NCBI RefSeq assembly: GCF_003952485.1
Contig: NZ_CP034447.1
Coordinates: 682,001 to 746,000 of the forward strand
DNA length: 64,000 nt
Direction of reading: 5' to 3'
From: Mesorhizobium sp. M1E.F.Ca.ET.045.02.1.1
Lineage (GTDB): Bacteria > Pseudomonadota > Alphaproteobacteria > Rhizobiales > Rhizobiaceae
In this document: piece after piece, positions 36,977-45,770 of the stretch
How the letters are laid out: every line of letters starts with the position of its first letter
Numbering within the stretch: position 1 is the first letter of the stretch
Notes under the pieces: model-generated
What the model was told of the DNA's origin: nothing
Seen by the model: only the letters and a program-made list of their open reading frames with translations
The model's database searches: none
Position numbers and translations under genes: made by a program

Positions 36977-38095
36977 ATGGATGTGATCGTGCTGGGCGGC
37001 GGCCTGATGGGGACGGCTTCGGCCTATTTCCTCGCAAGACGCGGCGCGCGCGTGACACTGATCGAACGCAACCGGATCGGCACTGGGGCGACCGTCGCCT
37101 CGTTCGGCAACATCCGGCGCACCGGGCGTCACCTGTCGCAGCTTCCGCTCGCCCACCGCTCGCTCAGCCTGTGGGGCGAGGCTGAAAAGATGCTTGGCCG
37201 CGACGTCGAATTCCGCGCCACCGGCCACATCCGACTGATCTTCGATGAGGGAAGTCTTGCCGACATGCGGGCCTACGCTCAAGCCGCGAGGCCCTGGGGG
37301 CTGGAGCTGGAGGAACTTGGCTCGCGCGAAATCCGCTCCCGGTTTCCCGGCCTCGGTCCTGAAGCGATCGCGGCGTCGTTCTCGCCGGATGACGGCAGCG
37401 GCAATCCGCGGCTGATCGCGCTGGCTTTTGCTGAGGCAGTCCAAAAGCTCGGCGCGGAACTCGTCGAGGAGGCCGAAGTTGAGACGATCAAGCACACCGT
37501 CTCCGGTTTCCTTGTCGCCACTTCGAGAGGGTCGTTCGCCGCCGAATGCCTGCTTAACACCGCCGGCGCCTGGGGTGCGCGCGTCGCCGCGCAATTCGGC
37601 GAAATGGTGCCGCTCGACGCACGCGGTCCGCAGATGGGCGTGACCGAGCCGCTGCCATATCGGGTCCTGCCGGTGGTCGGCATCTGGACTCGCGACAAGG
37701 ATTATGGCGCTTATCTGCGTCAGGTCGAGCGAGGCAACATCGTCTTCGGCGGGGCGGCCGAAAGGGTATCGGTCGACCTCGATCCAGGCCACGCGAGCGC
37801 CGATCCGATGCGGCTGCCGATACAATTGCGCGCCGTCGCGCGGCTCATGCCCGCCATCGCACGGGTCGCAGTAATCCGCACATGGTCGGGCTGCGAGGGT
37901 TATGTTCGAGATATGCTGCCGGTGATGGGGCAATCGGCCACGACGCCGGGCCTGTTCCACGCCTTCGGGTTCTGCGGTCACGGCTTCCAACTCGGTCCCG
38001 GCGTTGGCGACGCCATGGCGGAACTCATAACGACCGGCCGTTGCGCAACGCCGCTCGACGATTTCAGGGTGGATCGGTTTGGCCGCGCGGCCTGA
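36977..38095 (+). CDS. FAD-dependent oxidoreductase (DadA/glycine oxidase-like)
   Basis: A 372-residue DAO-family protein. FAD motif VIVLGGGLMGTASAYFLARRG at the N-terminus, then TLIERNRIGTGATVASFGNIRRTG. The C-terminal block LFHAFGFCGHGFQLGPGVGDAM completes the FAD site. It should oxidise an amino acid or N-methyl amino acid (for example sarcosine or a D-amino acid) to the 2-oxoacid or imine. AAGGA precedes the ATG at 36977. It is divergent from the LysR gene and probably responds to the same inducer as the hydantoinase operon. It is shorter than and distinct from the FAD enzyme at 28788. Confidence 0.88.
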   Translation: MDVIVLGGGLMGTASAYFLARRGARVTLIERNRIGTGATVASFGNIRRTGRHLSQLPLAHRSLSLWGEAEKMLGRDVEFRATGHIRLIFDEGSLADMRAYAQAARPWGLELEELGSREIRSRFPGLGPEAIAASFSPDDGSGNPRLIALAFAEAVQKLGAELVEEAEVETIKHTVSGFLVATSRGSFAAECLLNTAGAWGARVAAQFGEMVPLDARGPQMGVTEPLPYRVLPVVGIWTRDKDYGAYLRQVERGNIVFGGAAERVSVDLDPGHASADPMRLPIQLRAVARLMPAIARVAVIRTWSGCEGYVRDMLPVMGQSATTPGLFHAFGFCGHGFQLGPGVGDAMAELITTGRCATPLDDFRVDRFGRAA

Positions 38096-38489
38096 CGACG
38101 AATCGATAAGATTGGCCTTTCCAGGACACAGCAATGACCGGTTTCAGGGACGGCAGAGCTTAGCGCTATGGCGGACATTGGGCGCAAAGCTGCCGTTCCG
38201 CAGATGACAAACGCGATCGGCGAACGGCTAGACCAAGCTTCTTGAATCGACTTCGGCGAACCGCTTCGTAAGCTGTTGGCGAATAAGGATTATGTCAGTC
38301 GCTGAGGATGTACTCAAAGCTTTGATTCTATTCCTCTTTTCGTGGGCCAAATTCAGATGCTTTCCCGTATCGTTCCGTATGATCTCGCCGCTGGTTTTGC
38401 TCGAACTCGCGATTGTGCAGACGATAAAGCGGAACTCTAAGCCGCTTCGCCAGTTGCCCTAGCCGGCCCGTCGGCGAACGGGAGCAAAA
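38096..38489. other. Non-coding gap of locally low GC between convergent genes
   Basis: 394 bp between the FAD oxidase (plus) and the tartrate dehydrogenase-like gene (minus). I find no convincing gene, repeat or terminator. One stretch is markedly AT-rich: 38281-38340 has 22 G/C of 60 bases. It may mark a junction between two acquired segments. Confidence 0.5.
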
Positions 38490-39572
38490 TCAGCCCATCA
38501 AAACGTTGCGCCCTCGTATGGCGTTGCTGACCGCCTCGGTGACTTGGCGTGTGGTTGCCTTGCCGCCAACATCGGGCGTCATTATGCCGGCTTCACCAGC
38601 GCGCTCAATGGCTCGCATAAGCTGATCGGCCGCCCCATGCTCGCCCAGGTGACTGAGCATCTGCACCGCGGTCCAGAATGTGGCGATAGGATTGGCAATG
38701 CCTTTGCCGGCGATATCAAATGCCGATCCGTGAATGGGCTCGAACATGGACGGGAAACGCCTTTCGGGGTCGATGTTAGCCGTAGGCGCAATGCCAAGGC
38801 TGCCAGTCAGTGCGCCTGCGAGATCTGAAAGCACGTCGGCATGAAGGTTCGTCGCCACGATCGTGTCGAGACTCTGCGGCTTCAGCACCATGCGCACGGT
38901 CATGGCGTCCACGAGCATCTTGTCCCAGGTGACGTCGGGAAATTCGTGCGAGACATTCTCGGCGATCTCGTCCCACATCACCATGCCATGGCGCTGCGCG
39001 TTCGATTTGGTGACCACGGTCAAGAGCTTGCGCGGCCGGGACTGCGCCAACCGGTAGGCGTAGCGAATGATGCGCTCCACGCCGACGCGGGTGAAGACAG
39101 ACACGTCCATTCCGACTTCTTCCGGCAGACCGCGATGCACCCGTCCGCCGGCGCCTGAATACTCACCCTCCGAATTCTCGCGCACGATCACCCAGTCGAG
39201 GTCGCCGGCCCGCACGTCGCGCAGCGGAGAAGCAATGCCGGGCAGGATCTTGGTCGGCCGCACATTGGCGTATTGATCGAAACCCTGACAGATTTGCAGG
39301 CGCAGCCCCCAAAGGGTGACATGGTCGGGTACGTCGGCCGCGCCGACGGCGCCAAAATAGATGGCGTCAAATTTCCTGAGCCGTTCCAGTCCGTCGGCCG
39401 GCATCATGACGCCGTTGCGCTTATAATAATTCGATCCCCAATCGAAGAGGCTGAATTCCAGCTTCAAGTCGCCGCGCTGCGCGGCCAGCACCTCGAGCAC
39501 GGTGATCCCGGCATCAATGACCTCTGGTCCAATTCCGTCTGCGGGAATTGCAGCGATCGAATATTTGCGCAC
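38490..39572 (-). CDS. Tartrate dehydrogenase / isocitrate-isopropylmalate dehydrogenase family (TtuC-like), copy 2
   Basis: A 360-residue beta-decarboxylating dehydrogenase. AAIPADGIGPEVID at the N-terminus, YANVRPTKILPGIASPL near residue 105, RENSEGEYSGAGGR near 135 and FEPIHGSAFDIAGKGIANP near 275. The ANVRP and SGAGG signatures match tartrate dehydrogenase/D-malate decarboxylase. A GTG at 39572 has AAGGAG 8 nt upstream, better than any longer start. It shares the fold and key motifs with copy 1 at 14852 but is clearly diverged. A role in tartrate, D-malate or related hydroxyacid use fits the four-carbon acid-sugar cluster that follows. Confidence 0.9.
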   Translation of the reverse strand: MRKYSIAAIPADGIGPEVIDAGITVLEVLAAQRGDLKLEFSLFDWGSNYYKRNGVMMPADGLERLRKFDAIYFGAVGAADVPDHVTLWGLRLQICQGFDQYANVRPTKILPGIASPLRDVRAGDLDWVIVRENSEGEYSGAGGRVHRGLPEEVGMDVSVFTRVGVERIIRYAYRLAQSRPRKLLTVVTKSNAQRHGMVMWDEIAENVSHEFPDVTWDKMLVDAMTVRMVLKPQSLDTIVATNLHADVLSDLAGALTGSLGIAPTANIDPERRFPSMFEPIHGSAFDIAGKGIANPIATFWTAVQMLSHLGEHGAADQLMRAIERAGEAGIMTPDVGGKATTRQVTEAVSNAIRGRNVLMG

Positions 39573-39734
39573 TGTCAATCTCCTTGGCATGCGATGAGCA
39601 GGGAGCGCCAAGCCAAGGATGGAGGCTATCGCGACCGGGCGCGCTGCGCATTGAGCTTCAGGGCCTCGCGCTCGATCTTCTGGCCTGGCCATAGAGCTTG
39701 AGTAGCGCAGGTACCTGCGCGGGTAGGCATGCAC

Positions 39735-40517
39735 TTAGAGGCACACATAACCGCCGTCGATCACCAACGCCGCCCCAGTCATGTAGCGGGCCGCATCGCT
39801 GGCAAGGTAAACCGCCAGCGCGCCGAGGTCTTCGGGATCTCCCAACTTGCCCATCGGTATGGTCTGCACATAAGCTTCGATGATTTCTGGATTCTTCTGT
39901 GCCCAAAGCTTGTTCGGCTCGGTTTCGAAGATGCCCGGGCAGATCGCGTTGACAGTGATTCCGTGCCGTGCCCAGTCCACAGCAAGGCTCCGGGTTAGCA
40001 TCAGCACCCCGGCCTTTGCCGTCTCGTAATGCCGGCCCTGGATGTTGCGGCCCGCGACCATGGCGTTTATCGAGGCAAGGTTGATCACGCGCCCGCCCTG
40101 GCCGCGCCGGATCATCGCGCCGCCGATGTGCTTGCAGCACAGGAAGGTCGAAGTCAGGTTCAGGTCAACCAGTGCCTTCCACTGGTCCAATGGCATATCC
40201 TCGAGAGGCACGTTCATCCGCCGCCCGCCGATATTGTTCACAAGGATGTCAAAGCTGCCCTGCGCGGCCACCGCCTTAAGGCAGGCAGCTTCGCAGGTGG
40301 AGGGATCGCTCATATCCGCAACGATGGTCGCGACCTTGCGGCCCATCGCGCGGATGTCGGCGGCGGTCTTGTCCAGACTTTCCGCTGTGCGGCTCGCCAT
40401 CGTAATGTCGGCGCCAGCTTCGGCAAGCCCGAGGGCCATTTCACGCCCCAGCCCCCGACTGCCGCCCGTGATAAACACCTGCTTGTCATCGAGGCGAAGC
40501 CGATCAAAAACACCCAT
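39735..40517 (-). CDS. SDR family oxidoreductase
   Basis: A classical short-chain dehydrogenase of 260 residues. The cofactor motif is FITGGSRGLGREMALGL near residue 16. NIGG follows near 93. Catalytic Ser lies in NLASINAMVAG and the YxxxK pair in HYETAKAGVLML near 163. The C-terminal PEDLGALAVYLASDAARYMTG is typical of FabG/gluconate 5-dehydrogenase-like enzymes. It probably oxidises a sugar-acid or polyol hydroxyl. It lies between the tartrate dehydrogenase-like gene and a decayed SDR, which may be what is left of a second dehydrogenase in the same unit. Confidence 0.9.
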   Translation of the reverse strand: MGVFDRLRLDDKQVFITGGSRGLGREMALGLAEAGADITMASRTAESLDKTAADIRAMGRKVATIVADMSDPSTCEAACLKAVAAQGSFDILVNNIGGRRMNVPLEDMPLDQWKALVDLNLTSTFLCCKHIGGAMIRRGQGGRVINLASINAMVAGRNIQGRHYETAKAGVLMLTRSLAVDWARHGITVNAICPGIFETEPNKLWAQKNPEIIEAYVQTIPMGKLGDPEDLGALAVYLASDAARYMTGAALVIDGGYVCL

Positions 40518-40556
40518 GCTGCTGCACTCTCGCGCGCGGCCACCGAAGCAGGACCG

Positions 40557-41031
40557 TCACGCCTTGTTTACGCGACGCCGCGCGCCTTGTGGAATGCCAA
40601 GCTCGGATATCCCCATGCATCCGCGGCATGGACGGCGGCACTCAGGATTAAGCCATTCCTTGAGGGCATCGGCAAAATCGGGGTGCCAGCGCGACAGGGG
40701 TGGACGGTTGTCGGGCTATGTCGCCAGCCGCCCAGCAGATGCGCTTTTCGTCGGTGGCGCGATCCACTTCGTTGTCAGGGCACAAGATGTAGAAGTTGCC
40801 GTGCGGAAGGCCTGATCGGCTAGCGCGCTCAGTTGTGTCTTGTCGGCCACATCGGCGGCACCCCAATCACGTCGCCTGGGGCGGCGAACATGATCTAACG
40901 TGCCATCGCGATCCGGCCTGCATCGCAATCGGCGCTGCAGACCCGCAGCCAGCACGCGTCAGATACCGTACCGCCGCAAGGCCGATGCCCGCCGGTGATG
41001 ACGGCAGTCGAACCTCTAGCAAGTGCGACAT
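40557..41031 (-). pseudogene. Decayed SDR family oxidoreductase gene
   Basis: The reverse strand from an ATG at 41031 shows STAVITGG followed, after a frame change, by GIGLAAVRYLTRAG, the SDR cofactor site. Further on DWGAADVADKTQLSALADQAF is typical SDR sequence. The centre of the gene, including the YxxxK site, is missing. A C-terminal part continues with FYILCPDNEVDRATDEKR and WAAGDIA, then after another frame change RPPLSRWHPDFADALKEWL, ending at a stop at 40557. With multiple frame breaks and an internal deletion the gene is dead. It occupies most of the 541 bp gap between the SDR and the LacI regulator. Confidence 0.75.
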
Positions 41032-41058
41032 GCGGTTTCCTTGGCTATTGCTGCCGGG

Positions 41059-42084
41059 TCAGGCTGTAGCCCCGGGGAAGATCTCAAATCCGGTGTCTAT
41101 GATCGACGGTGTCTCGGGACGTTCAGGGGCCAGAAGGATCGCCTCGATCGCCTTTTGCCCAATCAGGAAACGGTTCGAACGCATCGTCGACAGGGGCTGC
41201 GGCAATTCCAGCCCGATATCCAGACCATTGAAGCCGAAGATCGCCAGTTTGTCCGGTACCCTAATGCTTGCTGCGAGGCAGTGAAATATGCCGCCCACCG
41301 CCATGTCGTCGTTGGAATAGACTGCGACGTCGACCGATGAGGTGGCGCAGAGCTGCGCCGTCTGTTTCCGTCCCGCAGCGACGGAGCTTTGGCCATCGGC
41401 GATGGCATGGGCGACGAACGACAGCCCTGCCTGGCCAAGGGCTTCGCACATGCCATCATAGCGCAGGCGTGCGCGACGATCGGCGGTCCAGTCATGTCCG
41501 ACATAGCCAAACCGCCGGTAACCGCGTGCGATCAGGTGCTGGCCCACCGCATAGCCCGCATGCCGATGCGACATGCCGACGGCCATGTCGATGGGCGCAC
41601 TATCGATATCCATCATCTCGACCACGCGCACACCGCTTTGGTCCAGCATGCGACGGGTGGCCATGGTGTGATCGAAGCCCGCGATTAGGATCGCCGCGGG
41701 TTTCCACGCAAGCAGCCCACGCACCAGCGTTTCCTCGCGGTCCATGTCGTAGTCGCTAATGCTGATGACTGCCTGATAGTTCGACGTTTTCAGCCCGGCG
41801 CTGACGCCCTGCAGCACCTCGGGGAAGACAATGTTTGAAAGCGAGGGCACCACGACGCCCACCAGGAACGAATCCAGCGATGCCAGCGATCCAGCGATGC
41901 GGTTGGGGACGTAGCCAAGAGTGCGGACGCTTTCCATCACCTTGGCGCGGGTGGCTTCCGCAACCAGCCCCTGATTGCGCATGATCCGCGACACGGTCGA
42001 TTCACTGACACCGGCCAGACGCGCCACCTCGTGGACCGTCACCTTGCTTTTCTTTTCCTGAAGGCGTTGCCTGATCTTCGTCAA
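41059..42084 (-). CDS. LacI family transcriptional regulator
   Basis: A 341-residue repressor. The N-terminal helix-turn-helix is VTVHEVARLAGVSESTVSRIM, then LGYVPNRIAGSLAS as hinge. A periplasmic-binding-protein-like ligand domain follows (FLVGVVVPSLSNIVFPEVLQG, IAGFDHTMATRRML, FGFNGLDIG). The TTG at 42084 has AAGGGG upstream; a GTG at the VTVHEV residue is a less supported alternative. It lies next to the four-carbon acid-sugar cluster. Two palindromes of LacI type (46891 and 50782) in that cluster's divergent promoters are its likely operators. The ligand would be the sugar acid or its oxo derivative. Confidence 0.92.
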   Translation of the reverse strand: MTKIRQRLQEKKSKVTVHEVARLAGVSESTVSRIMRNQGLVAEATRAKVMESVRTLGYVPNRIAGSLASLDSFLVGVVVPSLSNIVFPEVLQGVSAGLKTSNYQAVISISDYDMDREETLVRGLLAWKPAAILIAGFDHTMATRRMLDQSGVRVVEMMDIDSAPIDMAVGMSHRHAGYAVGQHLIARGYRRFGYVGHDWTADRRARLRYDGMCEALGQAGLSFVAHAIADGQSSVAAGRKQTAQLCATSSVDVAVYSNDDMAVGGIFHCLAASIRVPDKLAIFGFNGLDIGLELPQPLSTMRSNRFLIGQKAIEAILLAPERPETPSIIDTGFEIFPGATA

Positions 42085-42185
42085 CGGGATCCCCTTGTGC
42101 GGAGGCAGCGTTCTGACCGCGGTTGAACGCTTGTGATGCCACGATGCCAGCGGGGTTGTACATTCATTTTGTGCCCGAAGGGACG

Positions 42186-42210
42186 AAGGGGCGGCACGCA
42201 GCCGCCCCTT
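42186..42210 (-). terminator. Terminator-like hairpin after the epimerase-type SDR gene
   Basis: AAGGGGCGGC (42186-42195), loop ACGCA, GCCGCCCCTT (42201-42210): a perfect 10-bp stem located 12 bp beyond the stop of the minus-strand gene at 42222. The trailing T-rich segment on the minus strand is weak (TTCGTCCCTT). Confidence 0.65.
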
Positions 42211-42221
42211 CCTTGTGAGGA

Positions 42222-43115
42222 TCAGCGCCTGACGAAGTTGTGCCACGGGTGCGCTTCCTTGAAATTCAGAACCTCGCGGATCTTGCGGTTGGACAATGGC
42301 GCCTCGTCCCGGCCCATCGGGCGGGTGATGGGGGTGTTCGGGCAGTATTTCGCAAGGAATTCCGTCGTAGGCAGGTCGGCGGTGATGGTATCGTTCACTG
42401 CGTTGAATACTTGAAACCCAAGCCCATCCTTTTCAAGGCACAGATGCACGATCTCGCCCAGGTCGCGGGCATCGATATAGCTCCAGGCATTGCGCTTGCG
42501 GCACATCGGATCGTCGAGGTAGCCTGGGAAGTTCACATATTCATGCGGCTCGATCACGTTACCTATGCGCAGCGCGTAAATGTCGGCGCCGTAGCGCATC
42601 GCAAAGGCGCGGGCGGTCTTTTCGTTGACCAGCTTCGACAGGCCGTAGCTGTCCATCGGGTCGTTGTCGTAATCTTCTTCTAGCGGGAACGAATGGTAAT
42701 CCTTGTCGCCTTCGGCAAAGCAAACGCCGTAAGTCGTTTCGGAGCTGGCGATGATGACCTTGCGCACGCCCAGCTTCATCGCCGCTTCGATCACGTTGTA
42801 GGTGCCCACGGTGTTGGCGGAGAAGGTCGTGTTGTCGGGGTTGATCATCACGCGCGGCACCGCGGCGAAATGCACGACCGCATCGGGGGCCTTGGGTGGA
42901 GCACCGTCATTGTAGCCGTCAAAGCCAAAATGCGTGGTCAGCGCGTTGAACACCTGACCGCTGTCGGTGATGTCGGTGATCAGGGTGTTGACGCCCGGAT
43001 GATCGAGCGGCTTCAGATCGACGTTGAGGACCGAATAGCCCTTGGCAAGAAGATGCGGCACGGCATGGCGACCGGCCTTGCCGGTGCCGCCGGTGAAAAT
43101 GATGCGTTTCGTCAT
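42222..43115 (-). CDS. NAD(P)-dependent extended SDR (epimerase/dehydratase family), possible tetronate dehydrogenase
   Basis: A 297-residue extended SDR. The cofactor loop is [31 protein letters not shown] lies near residue 82, catalytic residues in [10 protein letters not shown] and [12 protein letters not shown] (YxxxK) near 160. [17 protein letters not shown] segment follows. Enzymes of this family in four-carbon acid-sugar clusters include D-erythronate dehydrogenase (DenD), and sugar-acid dehydrogenases are otherwise common. It is the last gene of the minus-strand importer operon, 60 bp after the ATPase gene. Assignment to D-erythronate is a reasoned guess; a uronate dehydrogenase-like role is the alternative. 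Confidence 0.85.
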   Translation of the reverse strand: MTKRIIFTGGTGKAGRHAVPHLLAKGYSVLNVDLKPLDHPGVNTLITDITDSGQVFNALTTHFGFDGYNDGAPPKAPDAVVHFAAVPRVMINPDNTTFSANTVGTYNVIEAAMKLGVRKVIIASSETTYGVCFAEGDKDYHSFPLEEDYDNDPMDSYGLSKLVNEKTARAFAMRYGADIYALRIGNVIEPHEYVNFPGYLDDPMCRKRNAWSYIDARDLGEIVHLCLEKDGLGFQVFNAVNDTITADLPTTEFLAKYCPNTPITRPMGRDEAPLSNRKIREVLNFKEAHPWHNFVRR

Positions 43116-43175
43116 GCTCAGTCTCCGTCAATGGACAATTCATCAGGCTGTTGCGCAATCTGTCACCTGGCGGGA

Positions 43176-44678
43176 TCAGCCCGTAGCCGCCAGCATGACC
43201 CGCTCCTGCGTCGCGTCTTCGCGGTCAAGAATGCCGGTGATACGCCCTTCCTTCAGGACTACCACCCGGTCGCTGATGGCAAGCACCTCAGGCAGGTCGG
43301 AAGAGACGACGATGATCGACATCCCATCCTCGGCCAGCCGGTTGAGCAGGGCGTGCACCTCGGCTTTGGCACCGATGTCGATGCCGCGCGTCGGTTCGTC
43401 GACGATCAGGATGCGCGGCTTGCGCGCCACCCACTTGGCGATCACGACCTTCTGCTGGTTCCCGCCCGACAGGGTCAGCAGCTTTTGTTCGGGCGACGGT
43501 GTCTTTATCCCCAGCGAGCGGATGTAGGCGAGGCAGGCGTTTGTCTCGCGCCTGCGTTGCACCACGCCCATCGTGCAGTAATCCGACAGGTGTGTCAGGC
43601 TGAAATTCTCGCGCACCGACATGCCCAGGACGAGGCCCATCTCCTTGCGGTCTTCGGTCACGAAACCGATGCCGAGGTCGATGGCCTGCGAGGGCTCGCG
43701 AATGGAGACCTTCTGCCCCTCGACCCGGATTTCGCCGACGCTGGGGCGGCTGCCGAAGACCATTTCCATGATCTCTGTCCGGCCGGAGCCGACCAGCCCG
43801 AAGAGGCCCAGCACCTCACCCTTGTGCAGATCGAAACTGACATCCGCCACCCGCGCCCCGCGCGAGGTGGGCCGCTTCAGCCCGAGGCCGCGTACGGATA
43901 GCAGCACGTCTCGGGTGGCATGCGAGTTGTGTTTTCCGAAAAGCTGCGACATGTCACGGTCGACCATCTTGCGCACGAGGATGTCGCGCGTCATGTCGCC
44001 GATCGGGCGGGTGTCGACGGTTTCGCCGTCGCGCAACACCGTCACGCGATCACCTATCTCGAAAATCTCGTCCAGCCGGTGCGAGATATAGGCCACGCCG
44101 ACGTTCTGCGATGCCAGCTTGCGCACCATCCGCATCAGCGTCGATGCCTCGTGGTGACTGAGGGAGGCGGTCGGTTCATCCATGATGATCAGCTTTGAGC
44201 GATAGGAAATCGCGCGCGCGATCTCCACCATCTGCTTTTGCCCGATGCTGAGGTTGCCGACCTTTGCCGTCGGCTCGATGTTCATGTCCAGTTCGGCCAG
44301 CACCGCCTTGGCATCGGCGTTCATCCTGCGGCTGTCGATCAGCCCGCCCGCGCCAAGCGGTTCGCGTGCAAGGTAGATGTTTTCGGCCACGGTCAGGTTG
44401 TTCACCACCGCCAGCTCTTGATAGATGATGCTGATCCCCAGCGCGCTGGCGTGAACGGGATCCCTGATCACCACGTCTTGGCCATCGACACGGATCACCC
44501 CTCCCGGATCGGCGCGATATACGCCGGTCATGATCTTCATCAAGGTACTCTTTCCGGCCCCATTCTCGCCGGCAAGCACATGCACCTCGCCACGCGCCAG
44601 CTGGAGATCGACCCTGTTCAGCGCCTTAACGCCGGGAAACGTCTTGGCGATGCCGCGCATTTCAAGGAAGTGGGACAT
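43176..44678 (-). CDS. Sugar ABC transporter ATPase (RbsA type, two nucleotide-binding domains)
   Basis: A 500-residue fused ATPase of the ribose/galactoside class. Domain 1: Walker [13 protein letters not shown] near residue 37, signature LSIGQKQMV near 142, Walker [13 protein letters not shown] near 162. Domain 2: degenerate Walker [13 protein letters not shown] near 290, signature LSGGNQQKV near 402, Walker [13 protein letters not shown] near 422. The degenerate second P-loop is normal for RbsA. A GAGGCGACC site precedes the ATG. It couples to the permease at 45771 and binding protein at 44746. A strong terminator-like hairpin separates it from the binding-protein gene. Confidence 0.94.
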   Translation of the reverse strand: MSHFLEMRGIAKTFPGVKALNRVDLQLARGEVHVLAGENGAGKSTLMKIMTGVYRADPGGVIRVDGQDVVIRDPVHASALGISIIYQELAVVNNLTVAENIYLAREPLGAGGLIDSRRMNADAKAVLAELDMNIEPTAKVGNLSIGQKQMVEIARAISYRSKLIIMDEPTASLSHHEASTLMRMVRKLASQNVGVAYISHRLDEIFEIGDRVTVLRDGETVDTRPIGDMTRDILVRKMVDRDMSQLFGKHNSHATRDVLLSVRGLGLKRPTSRGARVADVSFDLHKGEVLGLFGLVGSGRTEIMEMVFGSRPSVGEIRVEGQKVSIREPSQAIDLGIGFVTEDRKEMGLVLGMSVRENFSLTHLSDYCTMGVVQRRRETNACLAYIRSLGIKTPSPEQKLLTLSGGNQQKVVIAKWVARKPRILIVDEPTRGIDIGAKAEVHALLNRLAEDGMSIIVVSSDLPEVLAISDRVVVLKEGRITGILDREDATQERVMLAATG

Positions 44679-44702
44679 GGTCGCCTCGGCTTTCGTAAAA
44701 AA

Positions 44703-44732
44703 AGGGGCGAAGCAGGGAGAAGCTTCGCCCCT
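44703..44732 (-). terminator. Intrinsic terminator between binding-protein and ATPase genes
   Basis: AGGGGCGAAGC (44703-44713) and GCTTCGCCCCT (44722-44732) form a perfect 11-bp stem with an 8-nt loop. On the minus strand it is followed directly by a run of seven T. It therefore looks like a full rho-independent terminator placed inside the operon, likely partial, giving excess binding-protein message. Confidence 0.85.
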
Positions 44733-44745
44733 CTCGGCAGCTCAT

Positions 44746-45678
44746 TTATTTCGTATAGCTGCCGAGGTTATCAGCGTTCACCACGGTCACGCCGGTATCG
44801 ATGTCCTTGCTTTCGGTCTCTTTGCCCTTGACCTGGGCAACGAGATGTTCGACGGCCAGTTTGCCCATGGTGACGGGGCGCTGCACCATGATGCCGTTGA
44901 TGTAGCCGTCCTTCACACCCTTGATGGTGTCCGGCAGGTCATCAAAGGCGAAGACAGCCACCTTGCCCTTGCGATCCGCAAATTCCTGCTCGGCAAGAAC
45001 CTTGGCCACAGCCGGACCACCGACTTGGCTCATGCCAAAGATGCCGGCCAGGTCCGGGTGACCGCGCAGCAGCGCTTCGGTCACGGAGACGGCCTTGGCG
45101 AGGTCGTCTTCAGTGCCTTCGACGGCAACGATCTCGATTCCTGGGTAGGCAGTCAGCGCTTCTTTCACGCCGTCGATACGCTCGTTCAGATTGGATGCGC
45201 CAAGCTGCCCGGTCACGATGGCGATCTTGCCCTTGCCACCCAGCGCCTTGGCCATCGAGTTGCCCATCGTCACGCCGGCCTGCTTGTTGATCGTGCCGAT
45301 GTACATGCTGCGGACGCTTTTGGCGCTGTCGCTGTCAAAGGTCACGACCTTGATGCCAGCTTGCATTGCTTGCTTGATCACGCCTTCGACCGACTTCGGC
45401 TCGTTCACCGAAATGGCGATGCCGTTGACCTGGCGGGCGATCAGATCTTCGATGATCTTGACTTGGGTCGCGCCCTGCGTGTTTTGCGGAACGACCCACT
45501 GGTAGCTGACACCCAGAGCATCGGCAGCGGTCTTCGCGCCGGTGTTACAGTCGTCAAAGAACGGCACGGCCACTTTCGGCACCACAGCAATCGTGATGTC
45601 CTGGGCGAACGCCGCGGTGCCCGCCATAATTGCGATGGAAGCCATCGCCGCACGAGCTGCTTTCATGAAGGTACGCAT
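44746..45678 (-). CDS. Sugar ABC transporter substrate-binding protein (RbsB type)
   Basis: A 310-residue periplasmic binding protein. The N-terminal signal is MRTFMKAARAAMASIAIMAG followed by AFA, with probable cleavage before QDITIAVV. IVPQNTQGATQVKIIEDLI-like ligand-domain text near residue 70, PVTMGKLAVEHLVAQVKG near the C-terminus. GGAGG precedes the ATG. The family binds ribose, other aldoses, polyols or AI-2; here the cluster points to a four-carbon sugar acid or its precursor. It is the second gene of the minus-strand operon and is followed by an intrinsic terminator. Confidence 0.93.
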   Translation of the reverse strand: MRTFMKAARAAMASIAIMAGTAAFAQDITIAVVPKVAVPFFDDCNTGAKTAADALGVSYQWVVPQNTQGATQVKIIEDLIARQVNGIAISVNEPKSVEGVIKQAMQAGIKVVTFDSDSAKSVRSMYIGTINKQAGVTMGNSMAKALGGKGKIAIVTGQLGASNLNERIDGVKEALTAYPGIEIVAVEGTEDDLAKAVSVTEALLRGHPDLAGIFGMSQVGGPAVAKVLAEQEFADRKGKVAVFAFDDLPDTIKGVKDGYINGIMVQRPVTMGKLAVEHLVAQVKGKETESKDIDTGVTVVNADNLGSYTK

Positions 45679-45770
45679 CGTCTTTCCTCCTGCCCGCTCG
45701 TTCCTGAGACGGGCCTTTGTTTGTTCTTGGTCGTAACTTTTCGTCCCGGTGTTGATCAGAAACTATTCCT

